Numbered from the stretch's first letter, positions 50,018-57,714 are shown. The stretch is DNA of 62,307 nucleotides from Agromyces binzhouensis (GCF_004135055.1 NZ_SDPL01000001.1:1-62307); one strand, 5' to 3'. Notes: a model not told the origin generated them from the letters alone. Numbers and translations: made by a program.

Positions 50018-51256
50018 ATGAAACGAACCAGCGACCTGAGCGGGGACCAGATGACGGTCGAGCGTGAGCCCACGGCGGCGGAGATGGAAGAGTGGCAGCG
50101 GGAGCACACAATTGCCTCGTCGGACGAGATCACGGACGTGACCTACCCCCGTATGACGAACTTGAGCGCGGGGTTCATGTTTCGGGCGATCGCCAAGCCG
50201 CTGCAGCCTGAGCGCCCGGAGTACGTGACCATCCGTTCGGACGGTTCGTTGGAGACCGTGGGGATGATCGCGCAGTGGAACCTTCCCTGGGAGGCAGGGC
50301 AATTCCGGCGGCGCTACTTCGATGAGGATGACTTCACCCCCCAGCTGCGACGCATCGCCAGCCTCGGCGACGTCAACGTCACGCTGGTGCCGCGGACCCG
50401 GTCACGGTACTGGGAGTACGCCCCGCTCGTGCACCTCCTCCCCCGTGCCACGCTTGAACGGTTCGGTCTGCCGCTGCTCCGCGCCGGCCAGTGGCCATTT
50501 CTGGCTGATTCCGGGGGTATCGATCGTTACCTTCCCGAGGACTTCGAGCAGAGGCTGTCCCGGGCTTGGGCGTCGGTCGTGTGGCCGCATCTGGTGTCCG
50601 GGTCGCCGATGAGGGGGTTCTCGAAGGATGACCCGATTCGGCTGCTCTCCCACAACCTTGATTACTGGCTGCCGCCGGTCACCGCAGTGATCCAGGACAC
50701 TCTCCGACAGTTGCCCGAGATCGCCAACGGCATCGAACCAGGCCCGGTCACCCTTGTCGACGGCAGCACCCTTGAAGGTGCCATCGCGGCCAACCCGAGG
50801 AAGGGAGGGGACATCTGGGAAGGCGAACAGGAAGCCGCTGAGATCGTGGAACGCACGGTTGAGGCGGCCGATGGGACGGGTCGGCTGCGGGGAATCCTAG
50901 ACGCTGTTCGATCGAATCGCGTCGAGGACGACTTCTCGAGCACGTGGTCCTTCGCGCGGGAGGATTTCGAGCGCAAGCTCTACCGGAAGCGATCGAAGAC
51001 TCGGGTTCGTTTCGTTGAGCTCACAGACACGATCCCGGTGCAAGCACCGGAGAGCGATATTCTCGGCTCTCTTGTCACCAACGACTTCCTCGCGGTCCTT
51101 GACCAGCGCAACCGGCAGATCGTCGTCCTCCTCAACAGCGGCTACACAACGAAGACCGAGATCGCGGAGATCCTCGGCTTCGCCAACCATTCGCCGGTCT
51201 CGAAGCGGCTGGCTCAGATTCGCAAGACGGCGAACGACTTCTTCGGTGAAGACTGA
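50018..51256 (+). CDS. Unknown protein with C-terminal sigma-4/HTH-like domain, divergent from XRE
   Basis: 412 residues from ATG 50018; the frame is open back to an ATG at 49922 inside the operator, which would give 444 residues if leaderless. The body (about 30-340) has no recognised family and includes YPRMTNLSAGFMFRAIAKPL, AQWNLPWEAGQFRRRYFDE and YWEYAPLVHLLPRATLERFG. The last 55 residues (LDQRNRQIVVLLNSGYTTKT, then IAEILGFANHSPVSKRLAQI) form a helix-turn-helix of the sigma-70 region 4/LuxR kind. It is probably a DNA-binding protein under control of the divergent XRE, or a defence-linked sensor; both are inference. Confidence 0.6.
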   Translation: MKRTSDLSGDQMTVEREPTAAEMEEWQREHTIASSDEITDVTYPRMTNLSAGFMFRAIAKPLQPERPEYVTIRSDGSLETVGMIAQWNLPWEAGQFRRRYFDEDDFTPQLRRIASLGDVNVTLVPRTRSRYWEYAPLVHLLPRATLERFGLPLLRAGQWPFLADSGGIDRYLPEDFEQRLSRAWASVVWPHLVSGSPMRGFSKDDPIRLLSHNLDYWLPPVTAVIQDTLRQLPEIANGIEPGPVTLVDGSTLEGAIAANPRKGGDIWEGEQEAAEIVERTVEAADGTGRLRGILDAVRSNRVEDDFSSTWSFAREDFERKLYRKRSKTRVRFVELTDTIPVQAPESDILGSLVTNDFLAVLDQRNRQIVVLLNSGYTTKTEIAEILGFANHSPVSKRLAQIRKTANDFFGED

Positions 51257-51380
51257 TGACCAACGAGCGCCGCACCGAAAGCGCCCGCGTGCCTAGCGGG
51301 ACACATGGGTCAGTGGTCGACAGTTGGTGAGCAGGCCCGCCGCGGGTGACTTCGACGGGAACGGTCAGACCCAGCGGGTA

Positions 51381-51440
51381 GAGAAAAACCCCGGTCGCAT
51401 CATGGCTCAAGGCCAGAGAGGCGAAACCCGGGGACTTCTG
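51381..51440 (+). ncRNA. Candidate structured leader RNA upstream of Abi_2 HEPN gene
   Basis: The 220-bp gap 51257-51477 has no gene. Within it CCCCGG (51389-51394) pairs with CCGGGG (51428-51433), enclosing GGC (51404-51406) pairing with GCC (51412-51414); an A-rich start (GAGAAAAA) and GGCGAAA flank the stems. Abi_2/AbiF-type HEPN genes have been linked to upstream noncoding RNA antitoxins, so this may be an RNA partner. No terminator or promoter was proven. Confidence 0.45.
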
Positions 51441-51477
51441 GTTCTAGTTTATTGGCATCGGCGGAAGGAGTCCAGCC

Positions 51478-52278
51478 TTGATTGACCAGCCCGGTGGTGC
51501 CGATCCGGTGGCCGCTGCGGCGATGGCCGCGGCGCAGCTTGCCCGCGAGGAGTCGGCTCTGGACCAGGCCATCTCGGCGGACAGGTTTGCCACGTACCTC
51601 GGTGCGGGCGCCGGCGATCATGCGCTGGCCCGCGCGCTGTATATCTGGGATCGGGATGTATCGATCTCAATCCTTGCCGATATCGCGATCCTCGAGGTTG
51701 CGCTCCGCAACGCGATGCATGGCGCGTTGAGCGCGGTGTGGGGTGTCCGGTGGTACGAGAACCCCGATCTTATGTTCGATGAGCGCACGCTCGGGCAGCT
51801 GCGTCGCGCTTGGGAGGAACTCCCGGCACCGGTCCGCAAGAACCGTTCCGACTCGCGGCTTCCCGGGCGGCTGGTGGCACGCTGCATGTTCGGTTTTTGG
51901 GCGAACCTGCTCGATGCCGGCGGACAGGTTGGTCTCGAACCGCGACGGACCAAGGTCGACTACGAGGTTATGTGGCGCAGTGCACTGCATAGCGCGTTCA
52001 AGGGTGGCCCGGTCGAAGCTCGCGCAGAGGGAGCCAGGTATACCCGGCCGTGGGCGCATGAAGCACTGCGCACCGTGAACATGCTCCGAAACCGCGTAGC
52101 GCACCATGAGCCTTTGATCAATGGCTTTCCGCTTCCAGGGCAAGCCCAGCGGCTCAGCGCCATCGACGGACACGAGGCGTGCCGGAAGTTGGCGCGAATG
52201 ATCGACCGCGACCTCGCAACCTGGCTGGACCGCTCTTCGCAAACGCCGACATTGCTCGCTACCCGCCCGCAGCCCTGA
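51478..52278 (+). CDS. Abi_2-family (AbiD/AbiF-like) HEPN protein
   Basis: 266 residues from TTG 51478, selected for its strong GGAAGGAG 7 nt upstream. The family layout is clear: ADRFATYLGAGAGDHALARA, then YIWDRDVSISILADIAILEV, ALRNAMHGALSAVWG, and the C-terminal HEPN catalytic R-x4-H in MLRNRVAHHEPLIN (about 202-215). Abi_2 proteins cause abortive infection; the HEPN pocket is expected to cut RNA. It is the last clear gene of the ICE before attR, with a structured leader just upstream. TTG initiation would keep expression low, consistent with a toxic product. Confidence 0.85.
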   Translation: MIDQPGGADPVAAAAMAAAQLAREESALDQAISADRFATYLGAGAGDHALARALYIWDRDVSISILADIAILEVALRNAMHGALSAVWGVRWYENPDLMFDERTLGQLRRAWEELPAPVRKNRSDSRLPGRLVARCMFGFWANLLDAGGQVGLEPRRTKVDYEVMWRSALHSAFKGGPVEARAEGARYTRPWAHEALRTVNMLRNRVAHHEPLINGFPLPGQAQRLSAIDGHEACRKLARMIDRDLATWLDRSSQTPTLLATRPQP

Positions 52279-52979
52279 CGGCGCTCACAGCGCAGTCGGA
52301 AGCGGCGTCCCTGCCCGGCGAGAAGAAGCCCAGCCGGGGCAGGCCGGTAACGTCAGAGGTTGAGCTGGTACACCGCTTCGACGACCTCGAGTCGTTCGGC
52401 GAGGCCGTCGAAGAGTTGGAGAAGCGGCCCGTCGCGGTGAGCGTCAAAGTATTGACGCGCACAGCGACCGCTTTGAGTGATTGTCCCGCAGGAAGGCCCT
52501 AATGCAGCGTCTCAGGCGCGCTGCAACCGTCAACAGTGTCTACGCGCCGATGAGGCCTTTCCGAGGCAGCTCGGCATGTGGCATGACCAGCGCGCGCAGG
52601 TACGCTATCGCGGCCAGACTCCCGTCGGTGGGGGGTGGTTGACCCGGCGAGCGTAGCGGCGTTCGTCAGCTGCGCACTTCCGGTCCCTCATCGAGATCGC
52701 GCGCGGTCGGAAGGGAATGTCCTCGGCATGCATGTCGGCTCGCCGATATACGCGAATGGTGCACCTATCGGCGCGCCATTAGGGTGAAGCGTGCGATGAG
52801 AGACCCCACGGTCGACCGCCGGAAGGAACTTGGTTCGCGCGCATCCCAAGCACGCAGGAGGAGCTCGTAGTCACTTAATAGTCACAAAATCGAGATCACG
52901 TTGGTTCACTGGAGTTCACACTTCCCCGTGATTCCGGGGCTGATGAGCCAGAGTGAAGTCGAGTGAATCACTACTGGAT
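52279..52979. other. Right-end noncoding region of the ICE
   Basis: About 700 bp with little coding signal. One frame ending near 52502 (containing GRPVTSEVELVHRFDDLESF) has some coding character but no good start and overlaps the Abi gene; it may be a remnant. The 24-bp arm repeat is at 52865-52888, 91 bp before attR. Confidence 0.5.
52865..52888 (+). repeat. Arm-type direct repeat, right end
   Basis: A 24-bp perfect copy of 1927-1950 (begins TCGTAGTCAC, ends AGTCACAAA), in the same orientation as the left copy. It lies 91 bp inside attR. A third copy with two mismatches lies outside the ICE at 53196-53219. Confidence 0.8.
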
Positions 52980-53031
52980 AACTTCTGCTTCCCAAGCAGA
53001 CAGCGCGGGTTCGATTCCCGTCATCGGCTCT
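52980..53031 (+). repeat. attR core (52-bp tRNA-Gly 3' copy)
   Basis: Perfect match to 1823-1874. It contains the anticodon arm, T arm and 3' acceptor strand of tRNA-Gly but not the 5' half, so it is not a functional tRNA. It marks the right end of the ICE. Confidence 0.95.
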
Positions 53032-53142
53032 TCGGCAATTCCCTGATCAGACGCACTTTCGATGCTCCCGCATCACGCGTGCGATCCCACGTAGCGCACG
53101 GAAACAGTCCACGCGGATGCACTTCGATAGGTTCACGGGGCT

Positions 53143-53220
53143 GATCAGGGATTTCGACTACGACGGAGCCGCGACTCTCGATTGCGAAATCGCTCTCGTA
53201 GTCACCTAATCGTCACAAAT
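53143..53220 (+). repeat. Diverged copy of the ICE left arm outside attR
   Basis: This stretch follows the left arm 1874-1951 with the same order of blocks: TGATCAGGGATTTC (identical), CGATTGC-AA, then TCGTAGTCACCTAATCGTCA against TCGTAGTCACTTAATAGTCA, and ACAAATT. About three quarters of positions agree. It is probably the remnant of an older related element that used the same tRNA. Confidence 0.65.
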
Positions 53221-53305
53221 TCGAGCGGCCCTCCGCCTCAGCGACCGTGGCCGACGGTCATGCGCCTCGACTCATCGACTCGCCCGCGGTGGGACACTGA
53301 TCCCT

Positions 53306-53748
53306 GTGACCGTCGAGTTCGAGTGCCGGACGCACGTGCCCGTCGGCGTGCAGGAGGCATTTGACCGCTCTCGGAGCATCGACCTTCACATGGCGTCCAT
53401 GTCCGCTTCGCGCGAGCGCGCGATCGCCGGCGTCACGACCGGTCTGATCAGCGAAGGCGAAGAGGTCACCTGGCGGGCATGGCACTTCGGGGTGCCGATC
53501 CGAATGATCAGCCGCATCACCGCGATGACGGAACCGGAGTACTTCGTCGACGAGCAGGTGCGCGGGCCGTTTCGCTCGTTCCGGCACGAGCACGAGTTCC
53601 GACAGGACGGGTCCGGCGCGCTCATGATCGATCGCGTGAAGTTCGACGCGCCACTCGGACCGCTCGGCACGATGGCAGAACTGCTGATCGGCCCTACCTG
53701 CGACGTCTCATCGAGAAGCGCAACGCCCGCATCGCGGCAGCCAACTAA
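53306..53748 (+). pseudogene. SRPBCC-family gene with single-base frameshift
   Basis: From GTG 53306 the frame encodes an SRPBCC (polyketide cyclase/START-like) protein: TVEFECRTHVPVGVQEAFDR, EEVTWRAWHFGVPIRM, RGPFRSFRHEHEFRQDG, APLGPLGTMAELLIG. After about codon 128 (near 53691-53695) the family's usual RYLRRLIEKRNA tail continues in the next frame (YLRRLIEKRNARIAAAN, stop 53746-53748). One lost base (a CGC codon reduced to CC) would explain this. It is either a real pseudogene or a sequencing error. Confidence 0.75.
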
Positions 53749-53770
53749 CCGCTCCGTCGAGATCCCTGCT

Positions 53771-54238
53771 TCACGAGGTGGGCGGCCAGTCGATGAGCGG
53801 CGCGTCACGATGCACGTAGAGCGGATGCTTCGGGTGCCCATCCTTCGTGACGCCCAATGCGTTGAGCGAAGGCAACAGCGCGACCGCCTGAGCGACTCGG
53901 GCCGGGTCGGCGTTCGTGCCCCACCCCGCTACGACGGTGCCAGTCACTTTGCCGAGCACGCGATCGTTCTCAGGCCCCACGGGATCAGCCGCGGCCATCA
54001 TCACTCTCGGGGACTTGGTACGGAACGCGTACAGGTTGGCGATCACCATGCCGCCGTACCCCTCGCGCTTCGCGAAACCGACGCACCGCCGTAGCGTGGG
54101 ATCGAGTTGCTCCGCGTCGGCGGTGCTCGGGTTCAGCAGCACGAACGTGATCGTTGGCAGCGCTGCGTCCCAGACGCGGGTCAGTGTGTAGCGGTAATCG
54201 CCACGGATGTCCGCGGTGGCCGAAACGAAGTCATTCAT
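53771..54238 (-). CDS. DUF1643 protein
   Basis: 155 residues. Typical DUF1643 segments: YRYTLTRVWD, ITFVLLNPSTADAEQLDPTL, RRCVGFAKREGYGGMVIANLY, AFRTKSP, and HPKHPLYV near the C-terminus. The family is widespread and of unknown function, often on mobile or variable loci. It is just outside attR and overlaps by 4 bp a short upstream frame ending ...SSEFDE. Confidence 0.88.
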   Translation of the reverse strand: MNDFVSATADIRGDYRYTLTRVWDAALPTITFVLLNPSTADAEQLDPTLRRCVGFAKREGYGGMVIANLYAFRTKSPRVMMAAADPVGPENDRVLGKVTGTVVAGWGTNADPARVAQAVALLPSLNALGVTKDGHPKHPLYVHRDAPLIDWPPTS

Positions 54239-54555
54239 CGAACTCGCTGCTTTCCTCGGGCCAGATCATATTGCGCTGCGGCGACATCGGGTCAGGGCTG
54301 ATCCGCACGGCACCCGGTGGTTCGCGAGGCGGTTGAGCATGAGATCGAGACCCCCGCGGTGGATGGCTTCGAGGTCTTCGTGCTGGGCTGCGATGCGGCC
54401 ATGATCAGCGAAGGGGTGCGACTATCGGCCGACGTAGGTCGGTGGCGATAGCGATATCGGCGGCCAACGGGGGATCCCCAGTGCGAGCGAAGAGCCCGTA
54501 GGGATGCTCGCGCGAGCGAGCTTACCCGGCGAGAGGGCCACTCGTGACGCGGTCA
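54239..54555. other. Intergenic or gene-remnant region before DUF1643
   Basis: About 300 bp. The reverse strand has two short coding-like pieces in different frames (one with HGRIAAQHEDLEAIHRGG, another MSPQRNMIWPEESSEFDE overlapping the DUF1643 start), suggesting a decayed gene or a small leader. No intact gene is supported. Confidence 0.4.
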
Positions 54556-54837
54556 TCACTGCGTTCGGAGGCCGCTGCGTCGGGCGATCCGCGCGATGAT
54601 CGCGCGTCGGCCACGGTGGAGCCACGGCATGATGCCGTAGATCACGATCGGCACCGCGATGGTGGCGAGGATCAGGGTGCGGACGACGCTCGGCATGCCG
54701 TCGAGCACAGGTCCGAGGAGCAGGTTCAGTGCAGTGAGGGTCGGGAAGACGGCGACCCAGATCATGAGCGCCAGTTGGTGCGTGCTCGGCGGCGGCAGCT
54801 GGGGGGCGATCGTGGCGGCGGATTCGGTTGCGGACAT
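54556..54837 (-). CDS. Small two-TM membrane protein
   Basis: 93 residues with two hydrophobic segments (LALMIWVAVFPTLTALNLLLG and TLILATIAVPIVIYGIMPW) and a basic tail (RRAIIARIARRSG). AAGGAGAACC lies just upstream of the ATG. It follows the oxidoreductase gene by 52 bp on the same strand and resembles small hypothetical membrane proteins found beside XRE-cupin/oxidoreductase loci. Confidence 0.75.
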   Translation of the reverse strand: MSATESAATIAPQLPPPSTHQLALMIWVAVFPTLTALNLLLGPVLDGMPSVVRTLILATIAVPIVIYGIMPWLHRGRRAIIARIARRSGLRTQ

Positions 54838-54889
54838 GGTGGTTCTCCTTGGTCGTTCGGTGCTGCAGACGGGGTGGGACGGCGTGAGG

Positions 54890-55804
54890 TCAGCCGTCGA
54901 AGCGGGGTGAGAGGGCGTGTTCGAGGTCGTCCTCGATGAGTTCGGCGTTGATGGCGATCGCCGCGGCGGAGCCTTGACCCGCTGCGGTGATCACTTGGGC
55001 CCTGGGGTCGGCGGCATTGCCGGCAACGCGCACACCGGGCACCGAGGTGCGGCCGAGGGCGTCGTGTTCGACCCACCCGTTCCCGTCGACACGGCAGCCG
55101 AGCTGGAAGAGCAGATCGCTGTTCGGCACGAATCGAGGTCGCACGAATACGGCGGCTCGGGTGACGATGCGGCCGTCGGCGAGCTCGATGCCGCGCACGC
55201 GATCGTCGCGGACGACGATCCGGGCGACGACGCCCTCGATGAGACGGATGCCGCGGGCGGCGAGGAGGGTCCGGTGCGCGTCACTCGGGTCGTCGGTGTG
55301 CGTGAAGAGCGTGACATCGTCCGACCACTGCCTGATCAGCAGTGCATGCTGGACGGCTTCGGCGTTCCCGCCGAGCACGCCGAGGGGCTCGCCGCGGACT
55401 TCGTGGCCGTGGCAGTACGGGCAGTGGAGCACGTCGCGTCCCCACCGCTCGTGGATCCCGGGGATGTCGGGCACATCGTCGGTGAGTCCGGTCGCGACCA
55501 GGAGCTTCCGCGCACCGAGTTCCCGGCCGCCGGCGAGGTGCACGTGGAAGCCCGGCGCGGCGTTCGTCACCGTGTCGTCGATCAGCACTCCCCCGTACTG
55601 CTCGACCTCGCCGCGGCCCACGGCGATCAGTTCGCGCGGGGCCATTCCGTCGCGCGAGAGGAACCCGTGCATCGCCGTCGCCGGCGCGTTGCGGGGTGCG
55701 CCCCCGTCTACTACGGCGACGGTTCTGCGGGCGCGGAGGAGGACGACCGCGGCGGTCAGGCCCGCGGCGCCGCCGCCGATGATCACGACATCGAACTCGT
55801 TCAT
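54890..55804 (-). CDS. NAD(P)/FAD-dependent oxidoreductase, thioredoxin-reductase-like
   Basis: 304 residues. N-terminal FAD Rossmann motif VVIIGGGAAGLTAAVVLLRA (about 5-24), ATGLTDDVPDIPG, redox pair CPYCHG (about 132-137), second nucleotide site LGVLGGNAEAVQHA and the FAD-binding C-terminus VAGNAADPRAQVITAAGQGS. This is the low-molecular-weight thioredoxin reductase class; proteins with CPYCHG are often annotated as generic oxidoreductases. It is divergent from the XRE-cupin gene and probably controlled by it through the operator between them. Confidence 0.9.
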   Translation of the reverse strand: MNEFDVVIIGGGAAGLTAAVVLLRARRTVAVVDGGAPRNAPATAMHGFLSRDGMAPRELIAVGRGEVEQYGGVLIDDTVTNAAPGFHVHLAGGRELGARKLLVATGLTDDVPDIPGIHERWGRDVLHCPYCHGHEVRGEPLGVLGGNAEAVQHALLIRQWSDDVTLFTHTDDPSDAHRTLLAARGIRLIEGVVARIVVRDDRVRGIELADGRIVTRAAVFVRPRFVPNSDLLFQLGCRVDGNGWVEHDALGRTSVPGVRVAGNAADPRAQVITAAGQGSAAAIAINAELIEDDLEHALSPRFDG

Positions 55805-55833
55805 GGTCCAACCGTGAGGTTGAAGCTCCCGTA

Positions 55834-55851
55834 CAGCAACGTTTGTTGCTG
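55834..55851. promoter_or_regulatory. Inverted-repeat operator between oxidoreductase and XRE-cupin genes
   Basis: CAGCAAC-GTTT-GTTGCTG is a perfect 7-bp-arm inverted repeat in the divergent gap, 30 bp from the oxidoreductase start and 31 bp from the regulator start. It is the likely binding site of the XRE-cupin protein. Confidence 0.72.
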
Positions 55852-55881
55852 AAACTGGGATGGATGCAGTGAGATGAGGGC

Positions 55882-56484
55882 ATGGATGACACGACGCTCA
55901 TCGACGCGGCCCTCGACGCTGTCGGTCCGAGACTCAAGCGCCTGCGCTCCAAGCTCGGCGTCACGCTCAGCGAGCTGTCGGAACGGACCGGCGTCTCGAA
56001 GAGCACGCTGTCTCGACTCGAGACCGGCCAGCGCAAGCCGAGCCTGGAACTGCTGCTCCCCCTCGCCCAGGCGTATCGCGTCCCGCTGGACGAATTGGTC
56101 GGCGCCCCGGACGTCGCCGACCCGCGGGTGCGACTGAAGCCTCGGCGTGTGCACGGTCGCACGGTCATCCCCCTGACTCCGAACCCCGGCGGCGTGCAGG
56201 CATGGAAGATCCTGATCCCCGCCAGCCAGAACCAGCCCGACCTGAAAAGCCATGAGGGGTACGAGTGGATCTACGTCCTCTCCGGGAAGATGCGACTCAT
56301 CCTCGGCGAGCACGACCTGGTGATGGCCGCGGGCGAAGTGGCCGAGTTCGATACTCGGCTGCCGCATTGGTTCGGGAGCGCCGACGGCGAGCCGGCCGAA
56401 GTGCTCAGCCTCTTCGGGAGGCAGGGCGAGCGCGTGCACGTCCGCGCCAAGTCCGCATCCCGCCGCGCTGCTGACAGCACCTGA
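55882..56484 (+). CDS. XRE regulator with C-terminal cupin domain
   Basis: 200 residues. HTH_3 domain at about 15-70 (LRSKLGVTLSELSERTGVSK then STLSRLETGQRKPSLELLLP). The C-terminal cupin (about 95-190) has HEGYEWIYVLSGKMRLILGE and AAGEVAEFDTRLPHWFGS. This two-domain plan is the PuuR/SutR-type ligand-sensing repressor. Divergent from the oxidoreductase, with a shared palindromic operator. Confidence 0.92.
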   Translation: MDDTTLIDAALDAVGPRLKRLRSKLGVTLSELSERTGVSKSTLSRLETGQRKPSLELLLPLAQAYRVPLDELVGAPDVADPRVRLKPRRVHGRTVIPLTPNPGGVQAWKILIPASQNQPDLKSHEGYEWIYVLSGKMRLILGEHDLVMAAGEVAEFDTRLPHWFGSADGEPAEVLSLFGRQGERVHVRAKSASRRAADST

Positions 56485-56544
56485 ATCGGGCCGAGGCTCC
56501 CATCGCGGCCGCGGGCCGCCACCAGTGGGCGGGAATGCCCCAAC

Positions 56545-56583
56545 GGCTATCAGCGTTAGCTTCAGTGGCTAACACTGATAGCC
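56545..56583. promoter_or_regulatory. 16-bp-arm inverted repeat: TetR operator
   Basis: GGCTATCAGCGTTAGC (56545-56560) and GCTAACACTGATAGCC (56568-56583) are inverted repeats with one mismatch around a 7-nt centre, 27 bp before the SRPBCC start. Length and symmetry fit a TetR-family operator, and a TetR gene ends the same operon. Confidence 0.8.
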
Positions 56584-56610
56584 TCAACGCCGACCGCAGG
56601 AGACCGCGCC

Positions 56611-57054
56611 ATGAGCACCACCATCACGACCACGATCGACATCGCCGCCGACCCGGACACCGTCTGGACCGTCCTCACCGACTTCGCGTCCTACTCGGAG
56701 TGGAACCCGTTCATGAGCCGCGTGGAGGGCACTCCCGAGGTCGGCAGCAGGCTCGTCGTCCGTCTCACGCCCGCGGGCGGCCGCGGCATGACGTTCAAGC
56801 CGACCGTCCTCGTCGCCACCCCGGGACGCGAGTTGCGCTGGCTCGGCAAGCTCGGCTTGGGCGGCCTGTTCGACGGCGAGCACTTCTTCGTCCTGGAGCG
56901 CGGTGCTGATGGCGGCACGCGGATGACGCACGGCGAGAAGTTCAGCGGCATCCTCGTCAGCCTGATGCGAGGTGCCACGAAGGACGCCGACGATGGCTTC
57001 GACGCGTTCAATCGCGCCCTCAAGCACCGGGCGGAGAAGGTCGTCGCGAGATGA
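56611..57054 (+). CDS. SRPBCC domain protein
   Basis: 147 residues. START/SRPBCC signatures: TTTIDIAADPDTVWTVLTDF, YSEWNPFMSRVEG, a GxRLxVRLTP strand, and FVLERGADGGTRMTHGEKF, with C-terminal long helix AFNRALKHRAEKVV. It probably binds a hydrophobic ligand. The TetR gene overlaps it by 4 bp (ATGA), so the ligand or substrate may also be sensed by that regulator. Confidence 0.9.
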   Translation: MSTTITTTIDIAADPDTVWTVLTDFASYSEWNPFMSRVEGTPEVGSRLVVRLTPAGGRGMTFKPTVLVATPGRELRWLGKLGLGGLFDGEHFFVLERGADGGTRMTHGEKFSGILVSLMRGATKDADDGFDAFNRALKHRAEKVVAR

Positions 57055-57611
57055 CCTCGCCGAGCGAGGCGACTGAGACAGGGATGCCGGGGACGGCGAG
57101 GGGTTCCGCGCGCAAGGCCCAGCTCGTCGCCGCTGCGCGGCACCTCCTCGAGACGGAGGGGATCGAAGCGGTCACCATCCGACGGCTCGCAGCCGCCCTC
57201 GGGATCCGTGGCCCGTCCCTCTACAAGCATGTCCCCGACAAGGCGGCCATCGAGGCCGCGGTGGCCATCGACGGGCTGACCGAGCTGGCCGAGGCCGTCC
57301 GAGGGGTTCCCGCGACCTTCACCGACGTATCCCGCGCCTACCGGGAGTGGGCCCTGGCCCACCCCCACCTGTACCGCCTCCTGAACACGCACCCCGTGGA
57401 CCGCAGCCGCGTGCCGCCGGACCTGGAGGACCGCGCCGCCGAGCCGCTCATCCTCGCCACCGGCGGCGATCTCGACCTCGCCCGCGCCGCGTGGGCGACG
57501 ATCAACGGACTGGTCGACCTCGAACTGGCCCGACGCTTCCCGCCCGGCACCGACATCGACGCGGTGTACTCGGCCGCCGCCCGCGCCTTCGATACAGCTC
57601 GGGCCGACTGA
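57051..57611 (+). CDS. TetR-family regulator (TetR_C_33-like)
   Basis: 186 residues. HTH in AARHLLETEGIEAVTIRRLA, then ALGIRGPSLYKHVPDKAAIE (about 28-70). C-terminal helical ligand domain with YREWALAHPHLYRLLNTHP and AWATINGLVDLELARRFPPG, typical of the WHG/TetR_C_33 group. Translationally coupled to the SRPBCC gene; likely autorepresses through the inverted repeat at 56545-56583. Confidence 0.92.
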   Translation: MTSPSEATETGMPGTARGSARKAQLVAAARHLLETEGIEAVTIRRLAAALGIRGPSLYKHVPDKAAIEAAVAIDGLTELAEAVRGVPATFTDVSRAYREWALAHPHLYRLLNTHPVDRSRVPPDLEDRAAEPLILATGGDLDLARAAWATINGLVDLELARRFPPGTDIDAVYSAAARAFDTARAD

Positions 57612-57714
57612 CCCCGAGACCGCGGCAACCCGAAGCCCGACGACCTCCACCTGCCCGCGTCGAGATCCGCGGACGCGAATCCATCCAGGGAGGCAACACA
57701 CAGCGATCCTCCTC

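Larger units (their letters stand above)
1823..53031. mobile_element. Integrative and conjugative element in tRNA-Gly(CCC)
   Basis: The element is bounded by a perfect 52-bp direct repeat (1823-1874 and 52980-53031) made of the 3' part of tRNA-Gly. The left end holds a tyrosine integrase and an excisionase-like gene. The interior holds VirB4-, VirB6/TrbL-, SCO6880- and VirD4-type proteins, a cell-wall hydrolase, a MobF relaxase and SSB, which together make a self-transmissible conjugation set. The excised circle would be 51,157 bp (52980 minus 1823). Cargo includes a type I restriction-modification system and several HEPN/NYN-type defence candidates. No transposase genes were seen inside. Confidence 0.93.

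Noticed and set aside
52179-52502. 107-residue frame overlapping the Abi gene end
   Set aside because: Overlaps 100 bp of the HEPN gene; only part looks coding and no start is supported. Kept as a possible remnant.
52980-53031. Second tRNA-Gly gene
   Set aside because: Only the 3' half of the tRNA is present; it is the attR copy.
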